Source of the DNA: SG8-30 sp964406445
Lineage (GTDB): Bacteria; Pseudomonadota; Gammaproteobacteria; Steroidobacterales; Steroidobacteraceae
DNA length: 64,000 bases
NCBI GenBank assembly: GCA_964406445.1
Contig: CAYORU010000004.1
Coordinates: 62,001 to 126,000, forward strand
Direction of reading: 5' to 3'
The notes under the pieces are model-generated. The model was not told the DNA's origin. It ran no database searches and saw only the letters and a list, made by a program, of their open reading frames with translations. Shown one piece after another: positions 15,738 to 23,910 of the stretch. The translations under genes were made by a program, and so were the position numbers. Position 1 is the first letter of the stretch. Each line of letters starts with the position of its first letter.

Positions 15738-16917
15738 GGCCGAGCGAGCGCGCGACGCGCAGGTAGGCCTCGCGGAACGGGATGCCTTCCTCGAGCACCA
15801 GCCGGTAGGCCTGCTCGGTGGCGTGGATCGACGGGTCGAGCCGGATGTTCTCCGGCCGGAAGCGCAGGCCGGCGAGCGCCGCCGGCAGGATGTCGAGCGT
15901 CTGCAGGCAGAGGTCGATGCCGCGGAACAGCGGTGCCTTGATCAGCTGCAGGTCGCGGTGATAGCCGGAGGGCAGCCGCGAGAACACGCCGAGCGCCTCG
16001 ACCAGGCAGGCGAGCGCGGTCGCCGAGCGGCCGCGGACCAGCTCGAACACGTCCGGGTTGCGCTTCTGCGGCATGATCGACGAGCCGGTGGTGAAGGCCT
16101 CCGGCAGCGAGACGTAGGCGAATTCCTGCGTGTAGAACAGGATCAGGTCGGCGGCGAGCCGGCCCATGTCCTGCATCAGCAGCGTGACCTCGAACAGCAC
16201 CTGCGACTCGGCCTTGCCGCGCGACAGCTGCACGGCCGTCACCGGCTCCTGCACCTCGGCGAAGCCCAGCCGCTCGCGCGCGACGGCGCGAGACAGCGGC
16301 AAGCCGGGCGTGCCGTAGCCCGCGGCCGAGCCGAGCGGCAGCTTGCCGATGCGCCGGTGGGCGTGGCGCAGGCCCTCGGCGTCGTCGCGAAGCTCTGCGG
16401 CGAAGCCGCGCGCCCACAGCGCCACCGAGCTCGGCATCGCCTGCTGCAGGTGCGTGTAGCCCGGCAGCGCGACGTCGCCCTGGCCGGCGGCGAGCGCCTC
16501 GAGCGCATCGGCGACGCCCTCCGCGCCGGTGCGCAGCTGCTCGACCGCGTCGCGCAGGTAGAGCCTGAGCGCGGTGAGCACCTGGTCGTTGCGCGAGCGG
16601 CCGAGGTGGATCCGGGCGCCCGTCGCGCCCAGGCGCTGGGTCAGCATGGACTCGATCGCGGTCTGGCCGTCCTCCTGCTCGAGCGTCACCCGCCACTCGC
16701 CCCGCGCGTGCGCCGCGCCGATCTCGCGCAGCGCGGCGGTGAGCGCCGCCAGGTCGGCGTCGCCGAGCAGTCCCGCCGCGTTCAGGGTCTGCGCGTGGGC
16801 GATCGAGCCCTCCACGTCGTAGCGCACGAGCCGGTCGTCGAGCGCGTGGTCCTCGCCGGCGGTGTAGGCGAGCACCCGCGCGTCGAGCGGCGCGCCCTTG
16901 TCCCAGAGCCGTGTCAC
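15730..16917 (-). CDS. argH: Argininosuccinate lyase, C-terminally short
   Basis: The last step of arginine synthesis: argininosuccinate to arginine plus fumarate. It belongs to the fumarase/aspartase superfamily. Conserved blocks: GARIHLGRSRNDQVLTALRLYL, LPGYTHLQQAMPSSVALW, and the superfamily signature TTGSSIMPQKRNPDVFELVRG, then LPSGYHRDLQLIK. The GTG at 16917 overlaps the argB stop, which fixes the start and gives 395 aa. This is about 40-60 residues shorter than typical ArgH. The protein ends at GIPFREAYLRVARSLGRG, where other ArgH proteins continue with a small helical tail, so the C-terminal subdomain is missing. Confidence 0.93.
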   Translation of the reverse strand: MTRLWDKGAPLDARVLAYTAGEDHALDDRLVRYDVEGSIAHAQTLNAAGLLGDADLAALTAALREIGAAHARGEWRVTLEQEDGQTAIESMLTQRLGATGARIHLGRSRNDQVLTALRLYLRDAVEQLRTGAEGVADALEALAAGQGDVALPGYTHLQQAMPSSVALWARGFAAELRDDAEGLRHAHRRIGKLPLGSAAGYGTPGLPLSRAVARERLGFAEVQEPVTAVQLSRGKAESQVLFEVTLLMQDMGRLAADLILFYTQEFAYVSLPEAFTTGSSIMPQKRNPDVFELVRGRSATALACLVEALGVFSRLPSGYHRDLQLIKAPLFRGIDLCLQTLDILPAALAGLRFRPENIRLDPSIHATEQAYRLVLEEGIPFREAYLRVARSLGRG

Positions 16918-17852
16918 GGGCCCATCCCCGTGGGATTCTGCTCGGCCGGGGTCAGCGCGCCGATGTCCTCGACGATCAGGGTGCCGGTGCCCTCGTTGGT
17001 GAAGACCTCGGCCAGGACGCTGTCCGGCGCCTTGTAGGAGATCACGTGCACGCGCCGCACGCCGCCGCGGATCGCGCCCTCGATCGCGTTGGCCTTCGGC
17101 AGCATGCCGTCGGCGAAGCTGCCCGCGCCCTCGAGGCGCTTCAGGCCCTCGATGTCCGTGTAGGAGACGAGCGAGCCCGGGTCGTTGACGTCCTCGAGGA
17201 TGCCGGCCGCGCCGGTGCACAGGATCAGCTTCTCCGCGCCGAGCGCCGCGCCGAGCCGGGCCGCGACGGTGTCGGCGTTGATGTTGAGGATGCTGCCGTC
17301 GTCGTCCGCGGACAGCGGGCTCACCACCGGCATCAGCCCGGCATCGAGCTGGCGGGTGATCACGCTCGGGTCGACCGAGACGACGTCGCCCACGAAGCCG
17401 TAGTCGACCGCCTCGCCGTCCACCTCGACCGGCGGCCGTCGCCGCGCGCGCACGAGGCCGGCGTCGACGCCGGACATGCCGATCGCGTCGACGCCGAGCT
17501 GGCGGCAGATCGCGAGGATGCGCGTGTTGAGCAGGCCGTTCAGCACCATGGTGGTGACGTCGATGCTCTTCGCGTCGGTGACCCGGCGGCCCTTGACCAT
17601 GCGCGGCTCGATGCCGAGCGAGCGCTGCATCTGGTCGAGCTGCGGGCCGCCGCCGTGCACCAGCACGACCCGGATGCCGAGGTTGTGCAGGATGCCGATC
17701 TGCTGGATCAGCGAGTGCGTCCCGACCGGGTCGGAGAACACCGCGCCGCCGGCCTTGATGACGAACACCTTGCCCTTGTAGAGGCGGACGTAGGGCGCGG
17801 CGCCGCGCAGGGCGCGCACGATCGCGGAGGGGTCGCTGCGGTGGGTCACCAT
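16914..17852 (-). CDS. argB: N-acylglutamate kinase (acetylglutamate kinase family)
   Basis: A 312-aa amino-acid kinase that phosphorylates N-acetyl- (or here possibly N-succinyl-) glutamate. Motifs: FVIKAGGAVFSD (phosphate-binding Lys and Gly), RVVLVHGGGPQLDQM, KGRRVTD, NADTVAARLGAALGAEKLILCTG, and LKRLEGAGSFADGMLPKANAIEGAIRGG in two pieces. It is longer than the E. coli enzyme (258 aa) and has an N-terminal helix (SDPSAIVRALRGAAPYVRLY) of the type that mediates hexamer formation and arginine feedback. No N-acylglutamate synthase domain is fused, unlike the Xanthomonas kinase-synthase protein. A GGAAGGA ribosome site precedes the ATG. Confidence 0.93.
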   Translation of the reverse strand: MVTHRSDPSAIVRALRGAAPYVRLYKGKVFVIKAGGAVFSDPVGTHSLIQQIGILHNLGIRVVLVHGGGPQLDQMQRSLGIEPRMVKGRRVTDAKSIDVTTMVLNGLLNTRILAICRQLGVDAIGMSGVDAGLVRARRRPPVEVDGEAVDYGFVGDVVSVDPSVITRQLDAGLMPVVSPLSADDDGSILNINADTVAARLGAALGAEKLILCTGAAGILEDVNDPGSLVSYTDIEGLKRLEGAGSFADGMLPKANAIEGAIRGGVRRVHVISYKAPDSVLAEVFTNEGTGTLIVEDIGALTPAEQNPTGMGP

Positions 17853-17889
17853 CGTGGTCTTCCTTCCTCTGTCTTGGGCGGGAGGGGAA

Positions 17890-18888
17890 TCAGCGGGCCA
17901 GCAGGCGGTGCAGCACGGCCATCTGCACCACCATCCGGTTGTGGGCCTCGCGCAGCACTGCGCTGCGCGGGCCGTCGAGCACCTCGTCCGCGACGGCGAC
18001 GTTGCGACGCACGGGCAGGCAATGCATGAACCTGCAGCCGTCGGCGGCTCCCTCGAACCAGGCCTCGCGGACCGTCCAGTCGGCGAGCTTGCGCCGCAGC
18101 GCGGCGTCGGCCTCGGCGTCGCCGTAGTGGCGCGGCGAGCCCCATTCCTTGGCGTAGACCACCTGCGCCCCGGCGAGCGCCGCGGCGCGGTCGTCCGTCT
18201 CGGTGATCGAGCCGCCCGCCGCGGCGGCCGCCCGCCGCGCCTTGTCCATCACCGTGCCGGGCAGCGCGAAGCCGTCCGGGCGCAGCACGACGACCTCCAT
18301 GCCGCGCATCGCCGCCATGTGCAGCGTGGCCGCCGGCACGGCGAGCGGCAGCGCCCGCGGGTGGTTCACCCAGGACAGCACGAAGCGGCCGCGCCGCGGC
18401 ACCGCGAGGTCGTCGAGCGTCTTCCAGTCGGCGAGCGCCTGGCAGGGGTGGTTCATCGCCGACTCGAGGTTGATGAGCGGCTTGTCGCACAGCGCCGCCA
18501 TCGCGCCGAAGGTCTCCTCGGCGAGGTCCGCGGCGAGATCGTGCCCGTCGGCGAACGCGCGGATGCCGAGCGCGTCGCAGTAGGAGGCGAGCACCGGGAT
18601 GCCTTCGCGGATGTGCTCGGCCGCGTCGCCGTCCATCCGCACGCCGCGGCGGGTCTCGAGCTTCCAGGTGCCCGAGCCGGGCGTGACGACGAACGAGCGG
18701 CCGCCGAGGCGCGCCATGCCGGCCTGGAAGGAGGAGAGGGTGCGCAGCGAGGGATTGAGGAACAGCAGCCCCAGCATCCGGCCCTCCAGCGCGCGCGGCT
18801 CGGGGTGGTCCTGCAGGCGCTGCGCGAGCGCCAGGAGGTCCACGACCTCGTCGCGGGACAGCTGGGCCAGGTCGAGGAAGGATTTCAT
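17890..18888 (-). CDS. argF': N-acylornithine carbamoyltransferase, predicted succinylornithine type
   Basis: A 332-aa carbamoyltransferase of the acetyl/succinyl-ornithine branch, not a plain ornithine enzyme. The carbamoyl-phosphate loop reads FLNPSLRTLSSFQAG (residues 43-57), the second loop MNHPCQALAD, and the C-terminal loop MHCLPVRRNVAV with HNRM, all typical of this branch. The segment TWKLETRRGVRMDGDAAEH aligns with Bacteroides succinylornithine transcarbamylase. Ala90 occupies the position of its Pro90 and of Glu92 in Xanthomonas acetylornithine transcarbamylase. From memory, replacing Glu92 by Pro, Ser, Val or Ala converts the Xanthomonas enzyme to succinylornithine use. ATGA overlap with argD. 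Confidence 0.88.
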   Translation of the reverse strand: MKSFLDLAQLSRDEVVDLLALAQRLQDHPEPRALEGRMLGLLFLNPSLRTLSSFQAGMARLGGRSFVVTPGSGTWKLETRRGVRMDGDAAEHIREGIPVLASYCDALGIRAFADGHDLAADLAEETFGAMAALCDKPLINLESAMNHPCQALADWKTLDDLAVPRRGRFVLSWVNHPRALPLAVPAATLHMAAMRGMEVVVLRPDGFALPGTVMDKARRAAAAAGGSITETDDRAAALAGAQVVYAKEWGSPRHYGDAEADAALRRKLADWTVREAWFEGAADGCRFMHCLPVRRNVAVADEVLDGPRSAVLREAHNRMVVQMAVLHRLLAR

Positions 18889-20057
18889 GCGGGGAGCTCC
18901 GCGAGCGCCGCGGCGAGCAGGTCGACGTGGTCGTCGGCGAGGGTGAAGGGCGGCAGCAGCCGCAGGATGTGGGGGTCGGCGCTGGTGCCGGCGAGGATGT
19001 CGCGCTCGAGCAGCGCCGACTGCACCTGCCTGGCGGGCACCCGCGTGCGCAGGCCGAGCAGGAAGCCTTCGCCCTGGAAGCCGGTGACCGGCCCGACCCG
19101 GCAGCGCTCGCGCAGCCGCGCCGAGACGCGCCGGACGTTCTCGAGCAGGCCCTCGCCGCTGATCGCGTCGATCACGGCCTCGACGACCGCGCAGGCCAGC
19201 GGCCCGCCGCCGAAAGTGGTGCCGAGATCGTTCGGCTTCAGGTGCGCGGCGACGTGCGGCGCCATGAGCAGGGCGCCGACCGGGAAGCCGGCGCCGAGCG
19301 CCTTGGCCGTGGTGAGCATGTCCGGCACCACGCCGTACAGGTTCGCCGCGAACGGGTGGCCGGTGCGGCCGACGCCGCACTGAACCTCGTCGAAGATCAG
19401 CTGCGCGCAGGTCTCGTCGCAGCGGCGGCGCAGCGCCGCGAGGTACTCGGCGCCCATGTCGAAGGCCCCGCCCACGCCCTGCACCGGCTCGACGATGACC
19501 GCCGCGGTGCGCGGGGTGATCGCGGACTCGAGCGCCGCGGCGTCGCGGCGCGGCACGAAGGTCACGTCGAAGGGCGTGCGCGGGAAGCCGTACCAGCCCG
19601 CCGAGCCGTGGGTCACCGCGGCCGCCGCGGCGGTGCGGCCGTGGAAGGCCCCCTCGACGGCGACGACCTGCCCGCGGCCGGTGATCCGGCAGGCGGTGCG
19701 CAGCGCGTTCTCGTTCGCCTCGGCGCCGCTGTTGACGAAGAACACGGTGTCGAGCGGCAGCGCCGAGAACTCGACCAGCTTGCGCGCGGCGCGGCTGCGC
19801 ACCTCCATCGGCACGGCGTTGCTCTGGAAGGCCACCTCGCCCGCCTGGCGCTCGAGCGCCGCGAGCCAGCCGGGATGGCCGTAGCCGAGCGCGGCCACCG
19901 CGTGGCCGCCGTAGAGGTCGAGGATGCGCCGGCCGTCGGGCGTGTGCAGCCAGACGTCGCGCGCGCCGCTGACCTCGATCGGGTACTGCGCGAACACCTT
20001 CGCGAGGCAGTCGCGCGCCTGCGGTTCGGTGGACTGCCCGGCGGCTTGGGTCGGCAT
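18885..20057 (-). CDS. argD: N-acylornithine aminotransferase
   Basis: A 390-aa class III PLP aminotransferase that converts N-acylglutamate semialdehyde to N-acylornithine with glutamate as amino donor. Motifs: DLYGGHAVAALGYGHP, FVNSGAEANENALRTA (phosphate cup), GAFHGRTAAAAAVTH, IVEPVQGVGGAF, LIFDEVQCGVGRTG, and the PLP lysine in MLTTAKALGAGFPVGAL, with TTFGGGPLACAV. The start MPTQAAGQ at 20057 is preferred over a longer in-frame reading that would overlap argC. ArgD family enzymes naturally accept succinylornithine, so this gene gives no bar to a succinylated route. Confidence 0.94.
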   Translation of the reverse strand: MPTQAAGQSTEPQARDCLAKVFAQYPIEVSGARDVWLHTPDGRRILDLYGGHAVAALGYGHPGWLAALERQAGEVAFQSNAVPMEVRSRAARKLVEFSALPLDTVFFVNSGAEANENALRTACRITGRGQVVAVEGAFHGRTAAAAAVTHGSAGWYGFPRTPFDVTFVPRRDAAALESAITPRTAAVIVEPVQGVGGAFDMGAEYLAALRRRCDETCAQLIFDEVQCGVGRTGHPFAANLYGVVPDMLTTAKALGAGFPVGALLMAPHVAAHLKPNDLGTTFGGGPLACAVVEAVIDAISGEGLLENVRRVSARLRERCRVGPVTGFQGEGFLLGLRTRVPARQVQSALLERDILAGTSADPHILRLLPPFTLADDHVDLLAAALAELPA

Positions 20058-20068
20058 GCGCGGCTCCT

Positions 20069-21130
20069 TCAGGTCCAGCCGGGCGCCGGGGCGGCCAGTC
20101 CCGCCGCCTCGTCGAAGCCGAGCAGGCGGTTCATCCACTGCAGCGCGCCGCCGGCCGCGCCCTTGACCAGGTTGTCCAGCACCGACATCACGGCGACGCT
20201 CCTGCCGTCGCAGGCCGCCGAGAGCTGGGCATGGTTGCTGGTCACCACGTCCTTCAGGCGCGGCGGCGCGTCCACGACCCGGACGAAAGGCGAATGCGCG
20301 TAGAAGCCGGCGAGCGCCGCGCGCACATCCTCCCCCGACATCGGCGTGGCGAGTCGCGCCTGCACCGTGGCGTGGATGCCGCGCGCGAAGGAGCCCGAAT
20401 GCGGCACGAAGGCGACGTGCGCGTCGACGCCGGAGGCGGCGCGCGCCAGCGCCTGGATCTCCGGCGCGTGGCGATGCGCCAGCGCGCCGTAGGCGTAGAG
20501 GTCCGATTGCCGCTGCGGGTGGTGCGTGCCGGCGGTCGGCGTGCGGCCCGAGCCGGTGCTGCCGGTGATCGCCGCGACGAACACCTCCGGCTCGATCAGT
20601 CCCAGCTTCAGGAGCGGCACCACCGCGAGCAGCGTGGCGGTGCTGAAGCAGCCCGGGTGGGCGACGTGCGGCGTCGGTGACGCGGCAAGGTGCTCCGGCA
20701 CCGCGCAGGTGAACTCGGCCGCGCGCCGCGGCGCGCCGTGCGGATGCTTGTAGACGCGCGCGTAGGCGTCGAGGTCGGCGAAGCGGTAGTCCGCCGAGAT
20801 GTCCACCACCACCGGGCGCGCGCCGGCGGCCTCGGCGTGGGCGAGCAGCGCGTCGATCAGCTGCGCGGAGACGCCGTGCGGCGCGGCGGCGAGCACCGCG
20901 GTCTGCGGCGCGGCGGCGACGGTCGCCTGCACCTGCTCCTGCGAGCAGAAGCGCAGGTCGCCGAGCACCGGGCCGAGGTGCGGGAAGGCGGCCGCGACTG
21001 GCGCGCCCGGCTGGCTGTCGGAGGCCACGGCGGCGATCGAGAGCCGCGGGTGGCCGGCCAGCAGGCGCAGCAGCTCGCCGGCGACGTAGCCGGTGCCGCC
21101 GAGCACGACGGCCGGGATGCGCCCGCTCAC
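20069..21130 (-). CDS. argC: N-acyl-gamma-glutamyl-phosphate reductase
   Basis: A 353-aa NADPH-dependent reductase of N-acylglutamyl phosphate to the semialdehyde. Rossmann start VVLGGTGYVAGELLRLLAGH, DISADYRFADLDAY, the catalytic Cys in HVAHPGCFSTATLLAVVPLL, ITGSTGSGRTPTAGTHHP, and FVPHSGSFARGIHATVQARL. The HPGC...GSTGSG spacing is that of the ArgC family, and the GTPTAGTHH block resembles the shorter type-2 or Bacteroides-like form. The GTG start at 21130 overlaps the stop of the upstream P-loop gene, so translation of the two is coupled. Confidence 0.94.
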   Translation of the reverse strand: MSGRIPAVVLGGTGYVAGELLRLLAGHPRLSIAAVASDSQPGAPVAAAFPHLGPVLGDLRFCSQEQVQATVAAAPQTAVLAAAPHGVSAQLIDALLAHAEAAGARPVVVDISADYRFADLDAYARVYKHPHGAPRRAAEFTCAVPEHLAASPTPHVAHPGCFSTATLLAVVPLLKLGLIEPEVFVAAITGSTGSGRTPTAGTHHPQRQSDLYAYGALAHRHAPEIQALARAASGVDAHVAFVPHSGSFARGIHATVQARLATPMSGEDVRAALAGFYAHSPFVRVVDAPPRLKDVVTSNHAQLSAACDGRSVAVMSVLDNLVKGAAGGALQWMNRLLGFDEAAGLAAPAPGWT

Positions 21131-22209
21131 GACGCCGGCTCCACGCTGCGCGCGGCGGCCTCGAGCCCGGTCGCGGCGATCAGGCAGTCGCCGAGGTCGG
21201 CGCCCGAGGTCATCGCGTTGAAGGCCGGCACGCCCATCTGGTCGCGAATGATCTCGACGCCGACCGCGTTGTCGGTGGCCGGGCCCGTCACCACCGCCGG
21301 CTCGATCCCGAAGCGCTCGCGCAGCAGCTTGACGCCGCCCCAGGCCGCGACCGGATCGTTGGCGGAGAGCACGACCGCGGTGAGCGACTTGCGGATGTCC
21401 TCGGCGGCCAGGATCGACTCGACCCCGTAGGCGCCGAGGATGCCGTCGCCGAGCTCGAAGACGATGACGTCGGGCTTGCCGGCGGCCATCTCGGTGAGCA
21501 TGGTCCGGGTCAGCGCCGGGCCCGAGGCGGCGGTGGTGGTGACGATGCCGAGGTCGGTGAAGATCATCGAGCGGCGCGCCCCGGAGTCCTCCATGGCGAG
21601 GATGTCGCGGCGCAGCGAGACGCCGGTCGCCTTGAAGACGTCCACCGTCAGGCCGCGGTGGCGCATGCGGGCGACGATGGCGCAGGCGGCCGCGGTCTTG
21701 CCGGCCTCCATGCAGGTTCCGGCGAGCGCCACCACCGGCACGCTGCGGGTGTCGAGCGGCGCGTCCTGCTCGAGCTTGCGCAGTCCCACCCGCGCGGGCA
21801 CGCCGATGCGCTCGCCCAGGAACGGGAAGCGCAGCACCACGCCGAGCACCTTGCAGTCGAAGGGCCGGCCCTTCTCCGGGTTGGCCGAGTCGCAGATGCC
21901 GAGCACGCCGCCGATGTTGAGCATCTGGATGACGTCGCCCGGCTTGAGCGCGGCCGGCAGGTGGCCCGAGTAACCGAACAGCGCGCGGCGGTGGCCGAGC
22001 GCGCCGACCACGATGTCGCCGCGGGCGACCTTGGCCATGCGCCCGCTGGACAGCTCGAGGGTGTTGTAGGTGGACTTGTTGGTCAGGATCTCGACCGCGA
22101 GCACCACGCCCTCGTCGCAGGGGATGTCGGTGGAGACCCTGAGCTCGTGCGACAGCCCGCAGGACTGCGCCACCGAGGCGATCTTGTCGACGATGATCGT
22201 GCGCATCAT
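21127..22209 (-). CDS. Arginine-operon P-loop protein of unknown function (DUF1611/BioD-like)
   Basis: A 360-aa protein overlapping argG upstream (TCATGATG) and argC downstream (GTGA), with a strong GGAGGAGG ribosome site. Residues 1-150 look beta-rich (SSGRMAKVARGDIVVGALGH; LKPGDVIQMLNIGGVLGI). From residue 157 a P-loop domain follows: VVALAGTCMEAGKTAAAC (Walker A, 164-172), VDVFKATGVSLRRDI, and Walker B-like PDVIVFELGDGILGAYG. The fold resembles BioD/CobQ-type and DUF1611 proteins, but I cannot run a search to confirm it. The operon lacks N-acylglutamate synthase and deacylase, so a role in making or releasing the acyl group is plausible but unproven. A regulatory or metal-centre role is also possible. 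Confidence 0.8.
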   Translation of the reverse strand: MMRTIIVDKIASVAQSCGLSHELRVSTDIPCDEGVVLAVEILTNKSTYNTLELSSGRMAKVARGDIVVGALGHRRALFGYSGHLPAALKPGDVIQMLNIGGVLGICDSANPEKGRPFDCKVLGVVLRFPFLGERIGVPARVGLRKLEQDAPLDTRSVPVVALAGTCMEAGKTAAACAIVARMRHRGLTVDVFKATGVSLRRDILAMEDSGARRSMIFTDLGIVTTTAASGPALTRTMLTEMAAGKPDVIVFELGDGILGAYGVESILAAEDIRKSLTAVVLSANDPVAAWGGVKLLRERFGIEPAVVTGPATDNAVGVEIIRDQMGVPAFNAMTSGADLGDCLIAATGLEAAARSVEPAS

Positions 22210-23432
22210 GAGCCACCTCCTCCGCCGGCGCGCGCCCAGAACATGCAGGGCAGCGCGACCATCCTCGAGAAACCGAGCGCGTCCTGCGGCGTCCACTCGC
22301 CGGCCGCCTCGCCGTACACGCCCTTCGAGGCCTTCATCAGCGAGTGCGGCGAGTCCACGCCCTCGACGAACACGCTGCCCGGGCGCAGCAGCACGTCGAC
22401 CGTGCCGGTGACCCGCGCCTGCGAGGAGGCGAACAGCGCCTCGATGTCGCGGCAGACCGGGTCGAGGTTCTGGCCCTCGTGCACCAGGTCGCCGTAGGGC
22501 CCGGCGAGCGTCTCCTTGATCCGCTGCTGGCGCGCGGTGAGCGTGAGCTTCTCGAGCTCGCGGTGCGCGGACAGCAGGATCTCGGCGGCCGGCGCCTCGA
22601 AGGCGACCCGTCCCTTGGTGCCGATGATGGTGTCGCCGAGGTGGATGCCGCGGCCGATGCCGAAGGGCGCGCCGAGCGCCTCGAGCCGCTCGATCACCGC
22701 GACCGGGTCGAGGCGCTCGCCGTCCACCGCCGAGGGCACGCCGCGCTCGAAGCCGACGCTGTGCCGTTCGGGCGCCCGCGGCCGGGTGAAGGCCTCGGCC
22801 GACAGCACCCAGGCGTGTTCCGGGATGCTGCCCGTCGAGGTCAGCGTCTCGGTGCCGCCGATGGTCACGCCCCACAGCCCGCGGTTCACGGAGTAGGCCG
22901 CGCCGAAAGGCGGCACGGGCAGGCCGCGGTCCTGCAGGAACTTCAGCTGCTCCGGCCGCTTGAAAGCCTGGTCGCGGACCGGCGCGAGGGACTCGAGCCC
23001 GGGCGCCAGCGTGCGCAAGGCGACCTCGAAGCGGACCTGGTCGTTGCCGGCGGCCGTGCAGCCGTGCGCCACGGTGCCGGTGCCGAGGCGCTTCGCCTCG
23101 CTGGCCAGGGTCTGTGCCTGGATGGCGCGCTCGGCGCCGACGCACAGCGGGTAGAGCTGGCCGCGGCGCACGTTGCCCATGACCAGGTACTTGAGCACCT
23201 GCTGGAAGTAGGTCGCGCGCGCGTCGACCAGCACGTGGCCGGCGGCGCCGAGCGCGGCCGAGCGCTGCTCGAGCGTCTGCGCGGCCGCCGCGTCGATGCC
23301 GCCGGTGTCGACGGTCAGCGTCACGACCGGCCGGCCGTAGGTCTCCTTGAGCCAGGGCACCAGGAAGGAGGTGTCGAGGCCGCCGGAAAAAGCGAGGAGG
23401 ATGGGCGAGGCCGCCCCTGCCGGGTGGGTCAT
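22206..23432 (-). CDS. argG: Argininosuccinate synthase
   Basis: A 408-aa ATP-dependent ligase joining citrulline and aspartate. N-terminal ATP-pyrophosphatase motif ILLAFSGGLDTSFLVPWL (residues 12-29), then HVLVDARATYFQQVLKYLVMGN, TVAHGCTAAGNDQVRFEVAL, and SVNRGLWGVTIGG. The protein is about 400 aa with a divergent middle region, like the Xanthomonas and Bacteroides enzymes rather than the 447-aa E. coli type. The start MTHPAGAA at 23432 follows the argR stop by 10 bp; longer in-frame readings run into argR. The stop overlaps the ATG of the P-loop gene. Confidence 0.94.
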   Translation of the reverse strand: MTHPAGAASPILLAFSGGLDTSFLVPWLKETYGRPVVTLTVDTGGIDAAAAQTLEQRSAALGAAGHVLVDARATYFQQVLKYLVMGNVRRGQLYPLCVGAERAIQAQTLASEAKRLGTGTVAHGCTAAGNDQVRFEVALRTLAPGLESLAPVRDQAFKRPEQLKFLQDRGLPVPPFGAAYSVNRGLWGVTIGGTETLTSTGSIPEHAWVLSAEAFTRPRAPERHSVGFERGVPSAVDGERLDPVAVIERLEALGAPFGIGRGIHLGDTIIGTKGRVAFEAPAAEILLSAHRELEKLTLTARQQRIKETLAGPYGDLVHEGQNLDPVCRDIEALFASSQARVTGTVDVLLRPGSVFVEGVDSPHSLMKASKGVYGEAAGEWTPQDALGFSRMVALPCMFWARAGGGGGS

Positions 23433-23442
23433 CGGGAGGTTC

Positions 23443-23901
23443 TCAGGCTCGGAAGTGTTCGCGCAGGCGGGACAGCACGGCGCGCTGCGCGGCCGCGCCG
23501 TCGGTGGCGACGAAGATGGTGTCGTCGCCGGAGATCGTGCCGACCACCTCGGGCCAGCCGGCGCGGTCGAGGACGATCGCCACGCTCTGCGCCGCACCCG
23601 CCGAGGTGCGCACGACCGTGAGACAGTCGCCGGCGGTGCGGATGCCGCGGACGAAGCCGGCGACCGCGGCGAAGCCGGCGGACGCCGGCGCCGGGTCGTC
23701 CGGCAGCAGGTAGCGGTCGCCGCGCTTGGCGACGCCCAGCTCGCGCAGGTCGCGGCTGACGCTCGACTGCGTGGCCGCGTGTCCCGCCCGCTCGAGCAGG
23801 CGCACGAGGTCGGCCTGCCGGCGCACGGCGTCGCGGCGCAGGATCTGCACCAGCGCTTCGCGGCGGGCGGCGGTCTCGGTGTGCTCGTGTCCGGTGGTCA
23901 T
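23443..23901 (-). CDS. argR: Arginine repressor
   Basis: A 152-aa ArgR: an N-terminal winged helix (REALVQILRRDAVRRQADLV and TQSSVSRDLRELGVAKRG, the SSVSRDLRELG recognition helix) and a C-terminal arginine-binding oligomerisation domain (FVRGIRTAGDCLTVVRT; VGTISGDDTIFVATD, whose GDDT motif contacts arginine). Size matches E. coli ArgR (156 aa). The start MTTGHEH at 23901 leaves the two ARG boxes just upstream; a 167-aa reading would start inside the operator. It is the first gene of the arginine operon, so it represses itself and the pathway together. Confidence 0.93.
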   Translation of the reverse strand: MTTGHEHTETAARREALVQILRRDAVRRQADLVRLLERAGHAATQSSVSRDLRELGVAKRGDRYLLPDDPAPASAGFAAVAGFVRGIRTAGDCLTVVRTSAGAAQSVAIVLDRAGWPEVVGTISGDDTIFVATDGAAAQRAVLSRLREHFRA

Positions 23902-23910
23902 GGGCGTGTC

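Noticed and set aside
12513..15941. A 1142-codon plus-strand open frame across ggt, the small secreted gene and threonine aldolase
   Set aside because: It runs antisense through three well-supported genes and an intergenic promoter, with Arg/Ala-rich low-information translation.
17890..18888. Ordinary ornithine carbamoyltransferase
   Set aside because: The carbamoyl-phosphate loop is NPSLRT and the C-terminal loop HCLPVRRN, which belong to the N-acylornithine branch, rather than STRTR and HCLPAF.
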